Assembly: GCA_002005505.1 (NCBI GenBank)
Contig: KV908490.1
Location: 62,001-126,000, forward strand
DNA length: 64,000 bases
DNA from: Botryococcus braunii
Taxonomy: Eukaryota; Chlorophyta; Trebouxiophyceae
Direction: 5' to 3'
Part shown: positions 39,423-50,800 of the stretch, piece by piece
Position numbering within the stretch: the stretch's first letter is position 1
Layout of the letters: every line of letters starts with the position of its first letter
Notes under the pieces: generated by a model
What the model was told of the DNA's origin: nothing
Seen by the model: only the letters and a program-made list of their open reading frames with translations
The model's database searches: none
Translations under genes and position numbers: made by a program

Positions 39423-39823
39423 TGAACAATTCTGGGCGTAATGTTCCCTGTATGTCCCGGCACGAAGGGTGTTAAGCTCGGTCGGGTCTCTTGCTGTGTG
39501 TCGGAGAGCAAGCAGAGCCCGACTATGTGTTGGCACTTGTGGCAACTGATCAGAGATAAGCACCCGGAGTGCTCTTTCAGTCCCAAACAAGTGCCGTGCC
39601 CTTCATGCCTGCTGCCTATATCCTTTCTCGCAAGGACGCGTCAAATTGCATTACTCTCTCTCTCCAAAATGGAATCGGTCCAGATCAATTATGGCAGAAC
39701 TCTAGAGTTCTGCCATCCATTACTCTACCTCTAAGATTGTTCACATTGATTGCTATAGGGAAGCCTAGCCACTATTACTCTTCTGAGGGAAAGTCACTAA
39801 TTTGTTCCTTCACTATTATAACA
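39423..39823 (-). repeat. Copia-A LTR 1
   Basis: 401 bp, TGTTATAATAG...AATTGTTCA on the minus strand. I see no difference from LTRs 2 and 3. It contains a CAGAACTCTAGAGTTCTG palindrome (39703-39720). It has only a single leader copy, without the exon duplication of family E. Confidence 0.95.
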
Positions 39824-39833
39824 CTTCCCCTTG
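39824..39833 (-). other. Copia-A polypurine tract
   Basis: CAAGGGGAAG on the minus strand, directly before the LTR start TGTTATAA and 8 bp downstream of the pol stop region. Confidence 0.75.
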
Positions 39834-39841
39834 ACTTTTCC

Positions 39842-42800
39842 TCACAAAAACTTGGCTAGTCCCAGAGCCTCGCGATGGCCCTGAAATACCTGCCTTGTCA
39901 ACGGCTTGGTAAATATATCTGCCACATTCCTAGCAGAAGGAACGTATTTCACATCCACCTGTCCCAATGCAATAGCTTCCCGAGCAAAATGAAAGCTGAT
40001 TGCAATGTGCTTGGTATGTTTTGAGAACACTGGATTTCTGAGATGATTGATGCATCCCTGATTATCACAGTGGATCTTCACAATCCAAGGAGAAATACCA
40101 ATTTCTTCCAGGAATCCCTTCATCCAATTTGCCTCTTTGACAGCTGCACTTGCCGCCATAAACTCAGCCTCTACAGTGGATGTGGCCACTGCAGACTGCT
40201 TCTTGCTTCCCCAAACTACAGCTCCTCCAAACACACGAATTACGTAACCAGTAGTGGAGAACCTGTGATCCTGATCACCACCATAATCTGCATCCACAAA
40301 GCCCTCCAGCTCTGTGTCCTTCCCCCCAAGTACTAACACAAGATCCCTGGTAGCCATCAGATACTTCAACACTCTGATGGCTTCATTCCAGTGAGCAGTG
40401 GTGGGAGTAATCCTGTACCTGGAAAGCACTCCCACAGCCTGGGAAATATCAGGCCTTGTGGTGTTTGCAATGTACAACAGTGACCCAACCAGCTCACAAT
40501 ATCTGTGCCCTGGTGGTAAGGGACTCCCAGCTCCAATGCTGGCACTGTTGTCCTTGGACATCGGTCGCTGTGTGGCCACAAAATCCTTAGTCATAGGGGT
40601 GTCAGGCCCCACAGACTCCAGATCCAGCCCAAATTTCTCAACTAGGGCATCAATCTTTGGTATGCAACTCAAAGAAATCAACCCTTTCTCTCTATCTCTC
40701 ATCACTTGGCAGCCCAAGAAATCTTTCACCTCTCCTAGATCATGAATGGTGAACTCCTGCTTCAACAACCCTTTCACTCTCTCAATCTCACTCATGCCCT
40801 TCGAGACTATCAACAGATCATCAACATAAATCAGCACAAAGGATTTCCCTCCATCCACAGAACATTTCACATAGACCCCAGCATCACTCTTGCACACCTC
40901 ATACCCCATGGTATGTAGCTTCTCATTAAGGGTCTTATGCCATGCCCTTGGAGCTTGCTTCAGGCCATACAGTGCCTTCTTCAAGCGACACACAGTGTTC
41001 CCATCCCCATTCTCAAACCCAGGAGGTTGTGTGACATAGACCTCCTCCTCTAATTCACCATTTAAAAACGCAGTCTTGACATCCACCTGGTGAATTTCAA
41101 GACCCTCCTGTGCAGCCACTGACAGTAAAGCTCTTCTAGACCCATAACTGCTGGTGGGAGCAAATACCTCCATCACATCCACTCCTGGAATTTGCCTACA
41201 CCCTTGAGCCACCAGCCTGGCCTTGAACCTAAGGACATTGCCATGAGCATCCATTTTCACTGAAAAAATCCAGTGAACTGGGATTACTTTGTGCCCACGA
41301 GGTCTAGGAACAAACTCCATCACCTCATGAGCATCTAAGGAGTTTTGCTCCTCCTGCATTGCAGCCTTCCAGTATTCCCACTGTGGGGACTGCTGGGCCT
41401 CCTTTAGACTTGAAGGCACACTAATCTTCCCAAAACGCACCCCAGTGTGCTTCCCCTGATCTTGCTTACTCTTACTCTCACTCTCATCCACTACTCTTTC
41501 GCTGAATGTCGCCGCACTGCATCTGGGGACTGTGGGTAAAGATCCAGATCTCTCCCTCTGCTCTTTCTCTCTCTTAGACTCACAGCTTGCCCTCTCAAGC
41601 TTGCTGCCAGCCACTCTCACATCATCCTCCCAAACACAGGTACCTCTCGGAAAGCTCTTGTAATTGGGGGAGTTCTCACACTGTCTTGGCTTCCGATTCA
41701 CCTCCTCAGACACACTCTCACATGGCTGACGGTTTGCAGTCCCGTCAGGACTCTCACAGACATGTGTACCACTCTGCCTTGCATGAGCTCTTGGTCTATC
41801 TTGCTGCTGTGCCCATGTCTCTCTCTCTCTCTGTCTGCTCCCTACTAGACATGAGCGCTGAGGCGCAGGCCCAGCAGCACACTCCCATGCATGGCCCACA
41901 CTTGCGTGGCTGGCACCACATTGTCCTTGGGCATCACTGATAGAGTTCTCACCGCTAACATTTCTCTCAGGCACTGAGCAGGTCCCACCCATACAGCTCA
42001 ACTCACTTGGACCATCTGCAGTCTGATCAGAGACTGCCCCCCTCTCATCTCTTACAAGTGAAGCAGGTCTCTCGGTGTCCTGCCCCAAATCCTGCACTTC
42101 CCCTGGTCCCTGTGACTCTGTGTCACCTTCAGTCATCCCCTCTCGCTCACCGCTCTCTCCCTTATCCTGTGCCAGCAGGATATCTCGAGCCGCAGTTCGT
42201 TGCTCATAGCGTTGAGCCCGCGACAGTCCGTCCGGAGGCGGGATGGTAGTAGCCGGATGCGTGTTACGCAGTGATTGCTGTACTCGCTCTAATATCTGAT
42301 GGTGTTGTCCTTTGTCCGCACTTCCTCGCGCCAGTCGTTGAATAGCGTCCAGAGCCCCGGACTGATCCAGGTCCGGCTGCTGCTCTCCCGTGCTTGCTTC
42401 GGGAGACACACTGAGAATGCCCTCCTCTTGAGAAGGCTTCCCCTGACTATCAGGCTCAGTTGCAGCCTGGTCAGGGGGTACCGGGAAGGAGCTGTCAGGT
42501 CTACTGCTGGAGCATGGGCTGCTGACAGTCTGATTCTGCATACTGCGCTGTGACAATGGCACCACTGGGTTGCTGCTGTGCAATGGCTCTGCTAAGTCTT
42601 CAGGGTACGAGAACTGCTGAGGCTGGTCAGGGAGAACAGCCATTCCCACCCGAGTAGCTCCTCGAATGTGTTCCACAAATTGAACATCTCTGCTCTCTCT
42701 CCAGATCCCCCCTCCCATATAGATACGATATGCCTTTGATACTGGAGAGTAACCAGTGAACATCCCAGCCACAGCCTTTGGTGCAAAGGCTCCCCTCTGC

Positions 42801-45094
42801 TGGTCAGGAACGTGCACAAATGCAAGGCATCCCCATGTGCGCAGCAAGGATACATCTGGCTTATATCCCATGAACATTTCGCAGGGAGATAGGGGCCTGC
42901 CTGTGCTGGGTCCCATGTTTAGGAGGGTGCAGGCTGTCTCCAGGGCTTCCTTCCACATAACAGGGCTTGCTGCAGCAAAATTGAGGAGGGTCCTGGTGCG
43001 CTCCTTGAGGGTTCTGTTGGCTCTCTCAGCAACTCCATTCTGCTGAGGGATATATGGGGCAGATGTCTCCAGCTTAGTGCCCTGGGATGCACAAAATTCT
43101 TTGAACTTGGCATTTAAGAACTCTGTCCCTCTGTCACTGCGGATGCACTTCACTGTAGTTTCCTTCTCAGTTTGCCAATACAGAATTAGGTCTCTGACAA
43201 CAGCTCCAATTACATCTTTTGACTTCACTGGCAGCACTGCCTTCCACCCAGATGCCTCATCAGTTACAGTTACCCAAAAGCGTTCCCCAGTAATGGCTGC
43301 TGGTGATATGGGACCCACAGTGTCAATGTGGATTCTGTCAAGGGGTTTCTCAGCAGGTCTAGAGCTTTCTCCAAATGGGGGACGTGCATGCTTCCCCTCA
43401 ATGCATGCTTCACAGTACTTAGGACACTTTTCACAGGGGGACATCAAGGTGTCTAGGCCAGTAACCAGTTGCTCACTGCTCAGGCGTTTCATCCAGGGGT
43501 CTCCTGGGTGTCCCAATCTGCTGTGCCACAGGAAACGTTTGGCACAGTCGTGGCTTAGACCTTTGGAACATTTCTTCTTCAAGGCAGCTGTCACTGAATA
43601 ATGAACCTTCACTGGTGCTACTGGGAGACAGTTGTGGATATAATAGAGACCATTCTCTGGTTTCACAGGCATCTGCCAACCACTCGGTCCTGAGACAGCA
43701 GTGAAGGCTCCCAGTCTATCTGTACTGAACCAGATTCCATCACGCAGAGCAGCAGATACTGAGAGAATATTGGTGGTGGCTGAGGGAACACACTGGACAT
43801 GATGCAGCCACACTGGAATATGCTGAGAGGACATGAGACACACTGACCCAGTAGCAACAATACCCCCAGTGGCATCAGAGGTAGCAAGCAGCAGTGGAAT
43901 AGGATGGTCATGTACTGTAGGGGCATGCAGCAGGGAAAGGTTGTTCACGAGATGTACAGACGCTCCACTGTCCACAAGCCACGACTGTTTGGACAGTTGG
44001 TGTTTACTGCCATCCAGCACATTATAAGATACCACGTATGGCATACCTTCTGAGGGAGGAGAAGGTGGGCCTGGAGGAGGGTGCAGTAGTGGGAACGCTC
44101 CAGTGCCTGGGAATGCATGCTGTACGCTTGGAGGTGGCTGGGGTGCACCAGGAAACGGTCCTTGGGGCCACATGGCAGCAAGTTGCTGTACAGCTGCCAC
44201 CACATTGCGTTGTGTCTCTGCATCCCTTTTACGTTTGCGGCAGTCTCTCCAAAAATGGCCTTTCCTGTGGCAGTAGTTGCACGTGCCTCTCACTTCTCCC
44301 CTTGATTCTGAGTCTGCTGGTTGTTTGGAGGGATTGGCCCCGCTAGTGGACAGGGCTGGAGCAGTCTCTCGTAGATTAGGCATTGCCTTCATCACCATGG
44401 CAGGCTGTTCTCCATCATCATTGTAGCCAGAGGCCTCTGCAGTGGTGGAAATGAGAGCTGCCAGATCATCCAGGGGGTAAGCTACTGCAGTGGGCAACAG
44501 CCCGGGAGGATTAGCTGCTGCTGGCAGTCCCTGCACGATCTGGGTGGCCACATGACCATCCAAGAGCTCATGTCCATTGCGTTTCAGGCAGCTTTTGAGA
44601 TTTATCATTCTAGACACATACTGAGAGATCGTTTCTCCACGTCTCATTCCTTTTGACATTTCCTTCAGCCAGTCTGCATTCGCTTGAGTGTTGTAACCAC
44701 CAACAAATTTCTTGCAAATAAACAGATATGCATCATATGCTGACGGCTTACTTGACACTTCTCCTAACCATTCCTCTGGAACTGACTCATACAGCAGAAG
44801 CATTGCAGCCGCATTATGGATAGTTCCAGGCATGGCTGACTGAATGGCAGGAAAGGAACCCTTGGCACTATTGGCAGCAGTGAAAGCATTGTCCCATACC
44901 ACAAAATTTGTGCCATGACGGTCCAGTTTAATATGCACTTTGACTTGAGTGGCTATGACCTTGGGAAGTGCATCTCCCTCGCCCTTTGATGTGCTGGGTG
45001 TACACGGCTGTCGTGTTGGAGACGATGTAGATGCTTCCTCTGTTGTGGGCTCCTCCTCAGATGGCTCTCTTGATTTAGATCTCTTTCTCGCCAT
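39842..45094 (-). CDS. Copia-A gag-pol polyprotein, intact (1750 aa)
   Basis: One open frame from ATG to stop. Rough order: gag 1-330 with zinc knuckle CNYCHRKGHFWRDC near residue 272; protease WLVDSGASVHLVNN near 373; integrase zinc finger near 525-570 (SRLGHPG ... CEACIEGK), core RIHIDTVGPIS near 590, RSDRGTEFLN near 655, QQNGVAERAN near 690; a low-complexity Ser/Gln/Arg-rich linker near 830-1240; RT with VDVKTAFLNGELEEEVY and catalytic YVDDLLIV near 1423; RNase H GFVDADYGGDQDHRFSTTG near 1605 and NVADIFTKPL. All catalytic motifs are present. With identical LTRs this copy may be recently active. Confidence 0.97.
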   Translation of the reverse strand: MARKRSKSREPSEEEPTTEEASTSSPTRQPCTPSTSKGEGDALPKVIATQVKVHIKLDRHGTNFVVWDNAFTAANSAKGSFPAIQSAMPGTIHNAAAMLLLYESVPEEWLGEVSSKPSAYDAYLFICKKFVGGYNTQANADWLKEMSKGMRRGETISQYVSRMINLKSCLKRNGHELLDGHVATQIVQGLPAAANPPGLLPTAVAYPLDDLAALISTTAEASGYNDDGEQPAMVMKAMPNLRETAPALSTSGANPSKQPADSESRGEVRGTCNYCHRKGHFWRDCRKRKRDAETQRNVVAAVQQLAAMWPQGPFPGAPQPPPSVQHAFPGTGAFPLLHPPPGPPSPPSEGMPYVVSYNVLDGSKHQLSKQSWLVDSGASVHLVNNLSLLHAPTVHDHPIPLLLATSDATGGIVATGSVCLMSSQHIPVWLHHVQCVPSATTNILSVSAALRDGIWFSTDRLGAFTAVSGPSGWQMPVKPENGLYYIHNCLPVAPVKVHYSVTAALKKKCSKGLSHDCAKRFLWHSRLGHPGDPWMKRLSSEQLVTGLDTLMSPCEKCPKYCEACIEGKHARPPFGESSRPAEKPLDRIHIDTVGPISPAAITGERFWVTVTDEASGWKAVLPVKSKDVIGAVVRDLILYWQTEKETTVKCIRSDRGTEFLNAKFKEFCASQGTKLETSAPYIPQQNGVAERANRTLKERTRTLLNFAAASPVMWKEALETACTLLNMGPSTGRPLSPCEMFMGYKPDVSLLRTWGCLAFVHVPDQQRGAFAPKAVAGMFTGYSPVSKAYRIYMGGGIWRESRDVQFVEHIRGATRVGMAVLPDQPQQFSYPEDLAEPLHSSNPVVPLSQRSMQNQTVSSPCSSSRPDSSFPVPPDQAATEPDSQGKPSQEEGILSVSPEASTGEQQPDLDQSGALDAIQRLARGSADKGQHHQILERVQQSLRNTHPATTIPPPDGLSRAQRYEQRTAARDILLAQDKGESGEREGMTEGDTESQGPGEVQDLGQDTERPASLVRDERGAVSDQTADGPSELSCMGGTCSVPERNVSGENSISDAQGQCGASHASVGHAWECAAGPAPQRSCLVGSRQRERETWAQQQDRPRAHARQSGTHVCESPDGTANRQPCESVSEEVNRKPRQCENSPNYKSFPRGTCVWEDDVRVAGSKLERASCESKREKEQRERSGSLPTVPRCSAATFSERVVDESESKSKQDQGKHTGVRFGKISVPSSLKEAQQSPQWEYWKAAMQEEQNSLDAHEVMEFVPRPRGHKVIPVHWIFSVKMDAHGNVLRFKARLVAQGCRQIPGVDVMEVFAPTSSYGSRRALLSVAAQEGLEIHQVDVKTAFLNGELEEEVYVTQPPGFENGDGNTVCRLKKALYGLKQAPRAWHKTLNEKLHTMGYEVCKSDAGVYVKCSVDGGKSFVLIYVDDLLIVSKGMSEIERVKGLLKQEFTIHDLGEVKDFLGCQVMRDREKGLISLSCIPKIDALVEKFGLDLESVGPDTPMTKDFVATQRPMSKDNSASIGAGSPLPPGHRYCELVGSLLYIANTTRPDISQAVGVLSRYRITPTTAHWNEAIRVLKYLMATRDLVLVLGGKDTELEGFVDADYGGDQDHRFSTTGYVIRVFGGAVVWGSKKQSAVATSTVEAEFMAASAAVKEANWMKGFLEEIGISPWIVKIHCDNQGCINHLRNPVFSKHTKHIAISFHFAREAIALGQVDVKYVPSARNVADIFTKPLTRQVFQGHREALGLAKFL

Positions 45095-45105
45095 GCTGAT
45101 GTTAC

Positions 45106-45630
45106 TCAGTCTGCGTTAGGTTCTGACCGCTGCGAGTCCCCGTCCTCGTCTCCGTTGTCTGTGTCCGTGCACCACTCCTCTGGGCTGAATCCTTTTCTGC
45201 TGCCCAGAAAGGAAAGTAGGAAGTCCTCGTCAAGAGTGGCGAGAGCACACTCCACTGCTGTGTAGGCTGCCCTTTCTTCCCAATACTCGGGTTTGCTGGG
45301 TCCTCCGAGCTGTTGTAGGTGTCGTTCAAATAATGCTCGCGTGACGAAGCCTGGGTCCGCGTTGATGAATGAACACTCCCACGCAGTTACTTTGTAGGCT
45401 GGGTAAACAGAGAATCGTCGTCTGAACCACAGAGGCTGTTCGACTTTGCCCAGTCCGTACGCGCGGCTGACAAAATCCTTCACTAGAAATGCTCGTTCTT
45501 CTGGTGTCCTCGGTCCCGTATCTCCTCCAGCTCTCCTCAGGCTATCATATGTAGGTGGTGAAGGAGTTGGGGGAATAAAAGGTCTTTTACTGCCGGTCAA
45601 CATCCTCCCGCTCTGCTTCGTTCGTCCCAT
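45106..45630 (-). CDS. ORF0 of copia-A (unknown, 174 aa)
   Basis: Starts with ATG 42 bp after the primer-binding site and stops 11 bp before the gag-pol ATG, so the transcript is bicistronic or spliced. Conserved features shared with family E (57809-58336): EERAFLVKDFV, WF-RF--YPAYK-T-WE-SFIN--PGF-TRA-FER, YW-E-AAY-A-E-AL, and an acidic end (DNGDEDGDS). The length is 174 against 175 residues. I do not recognise the family; conservation of spacing and sequence between two families suggests a real protein. Confidence 0.75.
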   Translation of the reverse strand: MGRTKQSGRMLTGSKRPFIPPTPSPPTYDSLRRAGGDTGPRTPEERAFLVKDFVSRAYGLGKVEQPLWFRRRFSVYPAYKVTAWECSFINADPGFVTRALFERHLQQLGGPSKPEYWEERAAYTAVECALATLDEDFLLSFLGSRKGFSPEEWCTDTDNGDEDGDSQRSEPNAD

Positions 45631-45672
45631 CGTAGGCTCGGAACATACTTTCAGTTGCCCAGCTCAAGAGTT

Positions 45673-45687
45673 GGTGGGCCCATAACC
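45673..45687 (-). other. Copia-A primer-binding site
   Basis: GGTTATGGGCCCACC on the minus strand, adjoining the LTR end TTGTTCA with no spacer. It is repeated at 52071-52085 for the second copy. Confidence 0.85.
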
Positions 45688-46088
45688 TGAACAATTCTGG
45701 GCGTAATGTTCCCTGTATGTCCCGGCACGAAGGGTGTTAAGCTCGGTCGGGTCTCTTGCTGTGTGTCGGAGAGCAAGCAGAGCCCGACTATGTGTTGGCA
45801 CTTGTGGCAACTGATCAGAGATAAGCACCCGGAGTGCTCTTTCAGTCCCAAACAAGTGCCGTGCCCTTCATGCCTGCTGCCTATATCCTTTCTCGCAAGG
45901 ACGCGTCAAATTGCATTACTCTCTCTCTCCAAAATGGAATCGGTCCAGATCAATTATGGCAGAACTCTAGAGTTCTGCCATCCATTACTCTACCTCTAAG
46001 ATTGTTCACATTGATTGCTATAGGGAAGCCTAGCCACTATTACTCTTCTGAGGGAAAGTCACTAATTTGTTCCTTCACTATTATAACA
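45688..46088 (-). repeat. Copia-A LTR 2 (shared)
   Basis: 5' LTR of copy 1 and 3' LTR of copy 2. Same 401-bp sequence as LTR 1. Confidence 0.95.
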
Positions 46089-46106
46089 CTTCCCCTTGAC
46101 TTTTCC

Positions 46107-47885
46107 TCACAAAAACTTGGCTAGTCCCAGAGCCTCGCGATGGCCCTGAAATACCTGCCTTGTCAACGGCTTGGTAAATATATCTGCCACATTCCTAGCA
46201 GAAGGAACGTATTTCACATCCACCTGTCCCAATGCAATAGCTTCCCGAGCAAAATGAAAGCTGATTGCAATGTGCTTGGTATGTTTTGAGAACACTGGAT
46301 TTCTGAGATGATTGATGCATCCCTGATTATCACAGTGGATCTTCACAATCCAAGGAGAAATACCAATTTCTTCCAGGAATCCCTTCATCCAATTTGCCTC
46401 TTTGACAGCTGCACTTGCCGCCATAAACTCAGCCTCTACAGTGGATGTGGCCACTGCAGACTGCTTCTTGCTTCCCCAAACTACAGCTCCTCCAAACACA
46501 CGAATTACGTAACCAGTAGTGGAGAACCTGTGATCCTGATCACCACCATAATCTGCATCCACAAAGCCCTCCAGCTCTGTGTCCTTCCCCCCAAGTACTA
46601 ACACAAGATCCCTGGTAGCCATCAGATACTTCAACACTCTGATGGCTTCATTCCAGTGAGCAGTGGTGGGAGTAATCCTGTACCTGGAAAGCACTCCCAC
46701 AGCCTGGGAAATATCAGGCCTTGTGGTGTTTGCAATGTACAACAGTGACCCAACCAGCTCACAATATCTGTGCCCTGGTGGTAAGGGACTCCCAGCTCCA
46801 ATGCTGGCACTGTTGTCCTTGGACATCGGTCGCTGTGTGGCCACAAAATCCTTAGTCATAGGGGTGTCAGGCCCCACAGACTCCAGATCCAGCCCAAATT
46901 TCTCAACTAGGGCATCAATCTTTGGTATGCAACTCAAAGAAATCAACCCTTTCTCTCTATCTCTCATCACTTGGCAGCCCAAGAAATCTTTCACCTCTCC
47001 TAGATCATGAATGGTGAACTCCTGCTTCAACAACCCTTTCACTCTCTCAATCTCACTCATGCCCTTCGAGACTATCAACAGATCATCAACATAAATCAGC
47101 ACAAAGGATTTCCCTCCATCCACAGAACATTTCACATAGACCCCAGCATCACTCTTGCACACCTCATACCCCATGGTATGTAGCTTCTCATTAAGGGTCT
47201 TATGCCATGCCCTTGGAGCTTGCTTCAGGCCATACAGTGCCTTCTTCAAGCGACACACAGTGTTCCCATCCCCATTCTCAAACCCAGGAGGTTGTGTGAC
47301 ATAGACCTCCTCCTCTAATTCACCATTTAAAAACGCAGTCTTGACATCCACCTGGTGAATTTCAAGACCCTCCTGTGCAGCCACTGACAGTAAAGCTCTT
47401 CTAGACCCATAACTGCTGGTGGGAGCAAATACCTCCATCACATCCACTCCTGGAATTTGCCTACACCCTTGAGCCACCAGCCTGGCCTTGAACCTAAGGA
47501 CATTGCCATGAGCATCCATTTTCACTGAAAAAATCCAGTGAACTGGGATTACTTTGTGCCCACGAGGTCTAGGAACAAACTCCATCACCTCATGAGCATC
47601 TAAGGAGTTTTGCTCCTCCTGCATTGCAGCCTTCCAGTATTCCCACTGTGGGGACTGCTGGGCCTCCTTTAGACTTGAAGGCACACTAATCTTCCCAAAA
47701 CGCACCCCAGTGTGCTTCCCCTGATCTTGCTTACTCTTACTCTCACTCTCATCCACTACTCTTTCGCTGAATGTCGCCGCACTGCATCTGGGGACTGTGG
47801 GTAAAGATCCAGATCTCTCCCTCTGCTCTTTCTCTCTCTTAGACTCACAGCTTGCCCTCTCAAGCTTGCTGCCAGCCACTCTCAC
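46107..47885 (-). CDS. Copia-A copy 2, RT and RNase H
   Basis: 592 codons identical to the C-terminal part of the copy-1 polyprotein, including YVDDLLIV and the RNase H motifs. The frame is broken upstream by a one-base deletion near 47935 (GGGGAG where copy 1 has GGGGGAG). Confidence 0.93.
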   Translation of the reverse strand: MRVAGSKLERASCESKREKEQRERSGSLPTVPRCSAATFSERVVDESESKSKQDQGKHTGVRFGKISVPSSLKEAQQSPQWEYWKAAMQEEQNSLDAHEVMEFVPRPRGHKVIPVHWIFSVKMDAHGNVLRFKARLVAQGCRQIPGVDVMEVFAPTSSYGSRRALLSVAAQEGLEIHQVDVKTAFLNGELEEEVYVTQPPGFENGDGNTVCRLKKALYGLKQAPRAWHKTLNEKLHTMGYEVCKSDAGVYVKCSVDGGKSFVLIYVDDLLIVSKGMSEIERVKGLLKQEFTIHDLGEVKDFLGCQVMRDREKGLISLSCIPKIDALVEKFGLDLESVGPDTPMTKDFVATQRPMSKDNSASIGAGSPLPPGHRYCELVGSLLYIANTTRPDISQAVGVLSRYRITPTTAHWNEAIRVLKYLMATRDLVLVLGGKDTELEGFVDADYGGDQDHRFSTTGYVIRVFGGAVVWGSKKQSAVATSTVEAEFMAASAAVKEANWMKGFLEEIGISPWIVKIHCDNQGCINHLRNPVFSKHTKHIAISFHFAREAIALGQVDVKYVPSARNVADIFTKPLTRQVFQGHREALGLAKFL

Positions 47886-50800
47886 ATCATCCTCCCAAAC
47901 ACAGGTACCTCTCGGAAAGCTCTTGTAATTGGGGAGTTCTCACACTGTCTTGGCTTCCGATTCACCTCCTCAGACACACTCTCACATGGCTGACGGTTTG
48001 CAGTCCCGTCAGGACTCTCACAGACATGTGTACCACTCTGCCTTGCATGAGCTCTTGGTCTATCTTGCTGCTGTGCCCATGTCTCTCTCTCTCTCTGTCT
48101 GCTCCCTACTAGACATGAGCGCTGAGGCGCAGGCCCAGCAGCACACTCCCATGCATGGCCCACACTTGCGTGGCTGGCACCACATTGTCCTTGGGCATCA
48201 CTGATAGAGTTCTCACCGCTAACATTTCTCTCAGGCACTGAGCAGGTCCCACCCATACAGCTCACTCACTTGGACCATCTGCAGTCTGATCAGAGACTGC
48301 CCCCCTCTCATCTCTTACAAGTGAAGCAGGTCTCTCGGTGTCCTGCCCCAATCCTGCACTTCCCCTGGTCCCTGTGACTCTGTGTCACCTTCAGTCATCC
48401 CCTCTCGCTCACGCTCTCTCCCTTATCCTGTGCCAGCAGGATATCTCGAGCCGCAGTTCGTTGCTCATAGCGTTGAGCCCGCGACAGTCCGTCCGGAGGC
48501 GGGATGGTAGTAGCCGGATGCGTGTTACGCAGTGATTGCTGTACTCGCTCTAATATCTGATGGTGTTGTCCTTTGTCGCACTTCCTCGCGCCAGTCGTTG
48601 AATAGCGTCCAGAGCCCCGGACTGATCCAGGTCCGGCTGCTGCTCTCCCGTGCTTGCTTCGGGAGACACACTGAGAATGCCCTCCTCTTGGAAGGCTTCC
48701 CCTGACTATCAGGCTCAGTTGCAGCCTGGTCAGGGGGTACCGGGAAGGAGCTGTCAGGTCTACTGCTGGAGCATGGGCTGCTGACAGTCTGATTCTGCAT
48801 ACTGCGCTGTGACAATGGCACCACTGGGTTGCTGCTGTGCAATGGCTCTGCTAAGTCTTCAGGGTACGAGAACTGCTGAGGCTGGTCAGGGAGAACAGCC
48901 ATTCCCACCCGAGTAGCTCCTCGAATGTGTTCCACAAATTGAACATCTCTGCTCTCTCTCCAGATCCCCCCTCCCATATAGATACGATATGCCTTTGATA
49001 CTGGAGAGTAACCAGTGAACATCCCAGCCACAGCCTTTGGTGCAAAGGCTCCCCTCTGCTGGTCAGGAACGTGCACAAATGCAAGGCATCCCCATGTGCG
49101 CAGCAAGGATACATCTGGCTTATATCCCATGAACATTTCGCAGGGAGATAGGGGCCTGCCTGTGCTGGGTCCCATGTTTAGGAGGGTGCAGGCTGTCTCC
49201 AGGGCTTCCTTCCACATAACAGGGCTTGCTGCAGCAAAATTGAGGAGGGTCCTGGTGCGCTCCTTGAGGGTTCTGTTGGCTCTCTCAGCAACTCCATTCT
49301 GCTGAGGGTATATGGGGCAGATGTCTCCAGCTTAGTGCCCTGGGATGCACAAAATTCTTTGAACTTGGCATTTAAGAACTCTGTCCCTCTGTCACTGCGG
49401 ATGCACTTCACTGTAGTTTCCTTCTCAGTTTGCCAATACAGAATTAGGTCTCTGACAACAGCTCCAATTACATCTTTTGACTTCACTGGCAGCACTGCCT
49501 TCCACCCAGATGCCTCATCAGTTACAGTTACCCAAAAGCGTTCCCCAGTAATGGCTGCTGGTGATATGGGACCCACAGTGTCAATGTGGATTCTGTCAAG
49601 GGGTTTCTCAGCAGGTCTAGAGCTTTCCCAAATGGGGGACGTGCATGCTTCCCCTCAATGCATGCTTCACAGTACTTAGGACACTTTTCACAGGGGGACA
49701 TCAAGGTGTCTAGGCCAGTAACCAGTTGCTCACTGCTCAGGCGTTTCATCCAGGGGTCTCCTGGGTGTCCCAATCTGCTGTGCCACAGGAAACGTTTGGC
49801 ACAGTCGTGGCTTAGACCTTTGGACATTTCTTCTTCAGGCAGCTGTCACTGAATAATGAACCTTCACTGGGCTACTGGGAGCAGTTGTGGATATAATAGA
49901 GACCATTCTCTGGTTTCACAGGCATCTGCCAACCACTCGGTCCTGAGACAGCAGTGAAGCTCCCAGTCTATCTGTACTGAACCGGATTCCATCACGCAGA
50001 GCAGCAGATACTGAGAGAATATTGGTGGTGGCTGAGGGAACACACTGGACATGATGCAGCCACACGGAATATGCTGAGAGGACATGAGACACACTGACCC
50101 AGTAGCAACAATACCCCCAGTGGCATCAGAGTAGCAAGCAGCAGTGGAATAGGTGGTCATGTACTGTAGGGCATGCAGCAGGGAAAGGTTGTTCACAAGA
50201 TGTACAGACGCTCCACTGTCCACAAGCCACGACTGTTTGGACAGTTGGTGTTTACTGCCATCCAGCACATTATAAGATACCACGTATGGCATACCTTCTG
50301 AGGGAGGAGAAGGTGGGCCTGGAGGAGGGTGCAGTAGTGGGAACGCTCCAGTGCCTGGGAATGCATGCTGCACGCTTGGAGGTGGCTGGGGTGCACCAGG
50401 AAACTGTCCTTGGGGCCACATGGCAGCAAGTTGCTGTACAGCTGCCACCACATTGCGTTGTGTCTCTGCATCCCTTTACGTTTGCGGCAGTCTCTCCAAA
50501 AATGGCCTTTCCTGTGGCAGTAGTTGCACGTGCCTCTCACTTCTCCCTTGATTCTGAGTCTGCTGGTGTTTGGAGGATTGGCCCGCTAGTGGAAGGGCTG
50601 GAGCAGTCTCTCGTGAGAGGCATTGCCTTCATCACCATGGCAGGCTGTTCTCCATCATCTTGTAGCCAGAGCTCTGCAGTGGTGGAAATGAGAGCTGCCA
50701 GATCATCCAGGGGGTAAGCTACTGCAGTGGGCAACAGCCCGGGAGGATTAGCTGCTGCTGGCAGTCCCTGCACGATCTGGGTGGCCACATGACCATCCAA

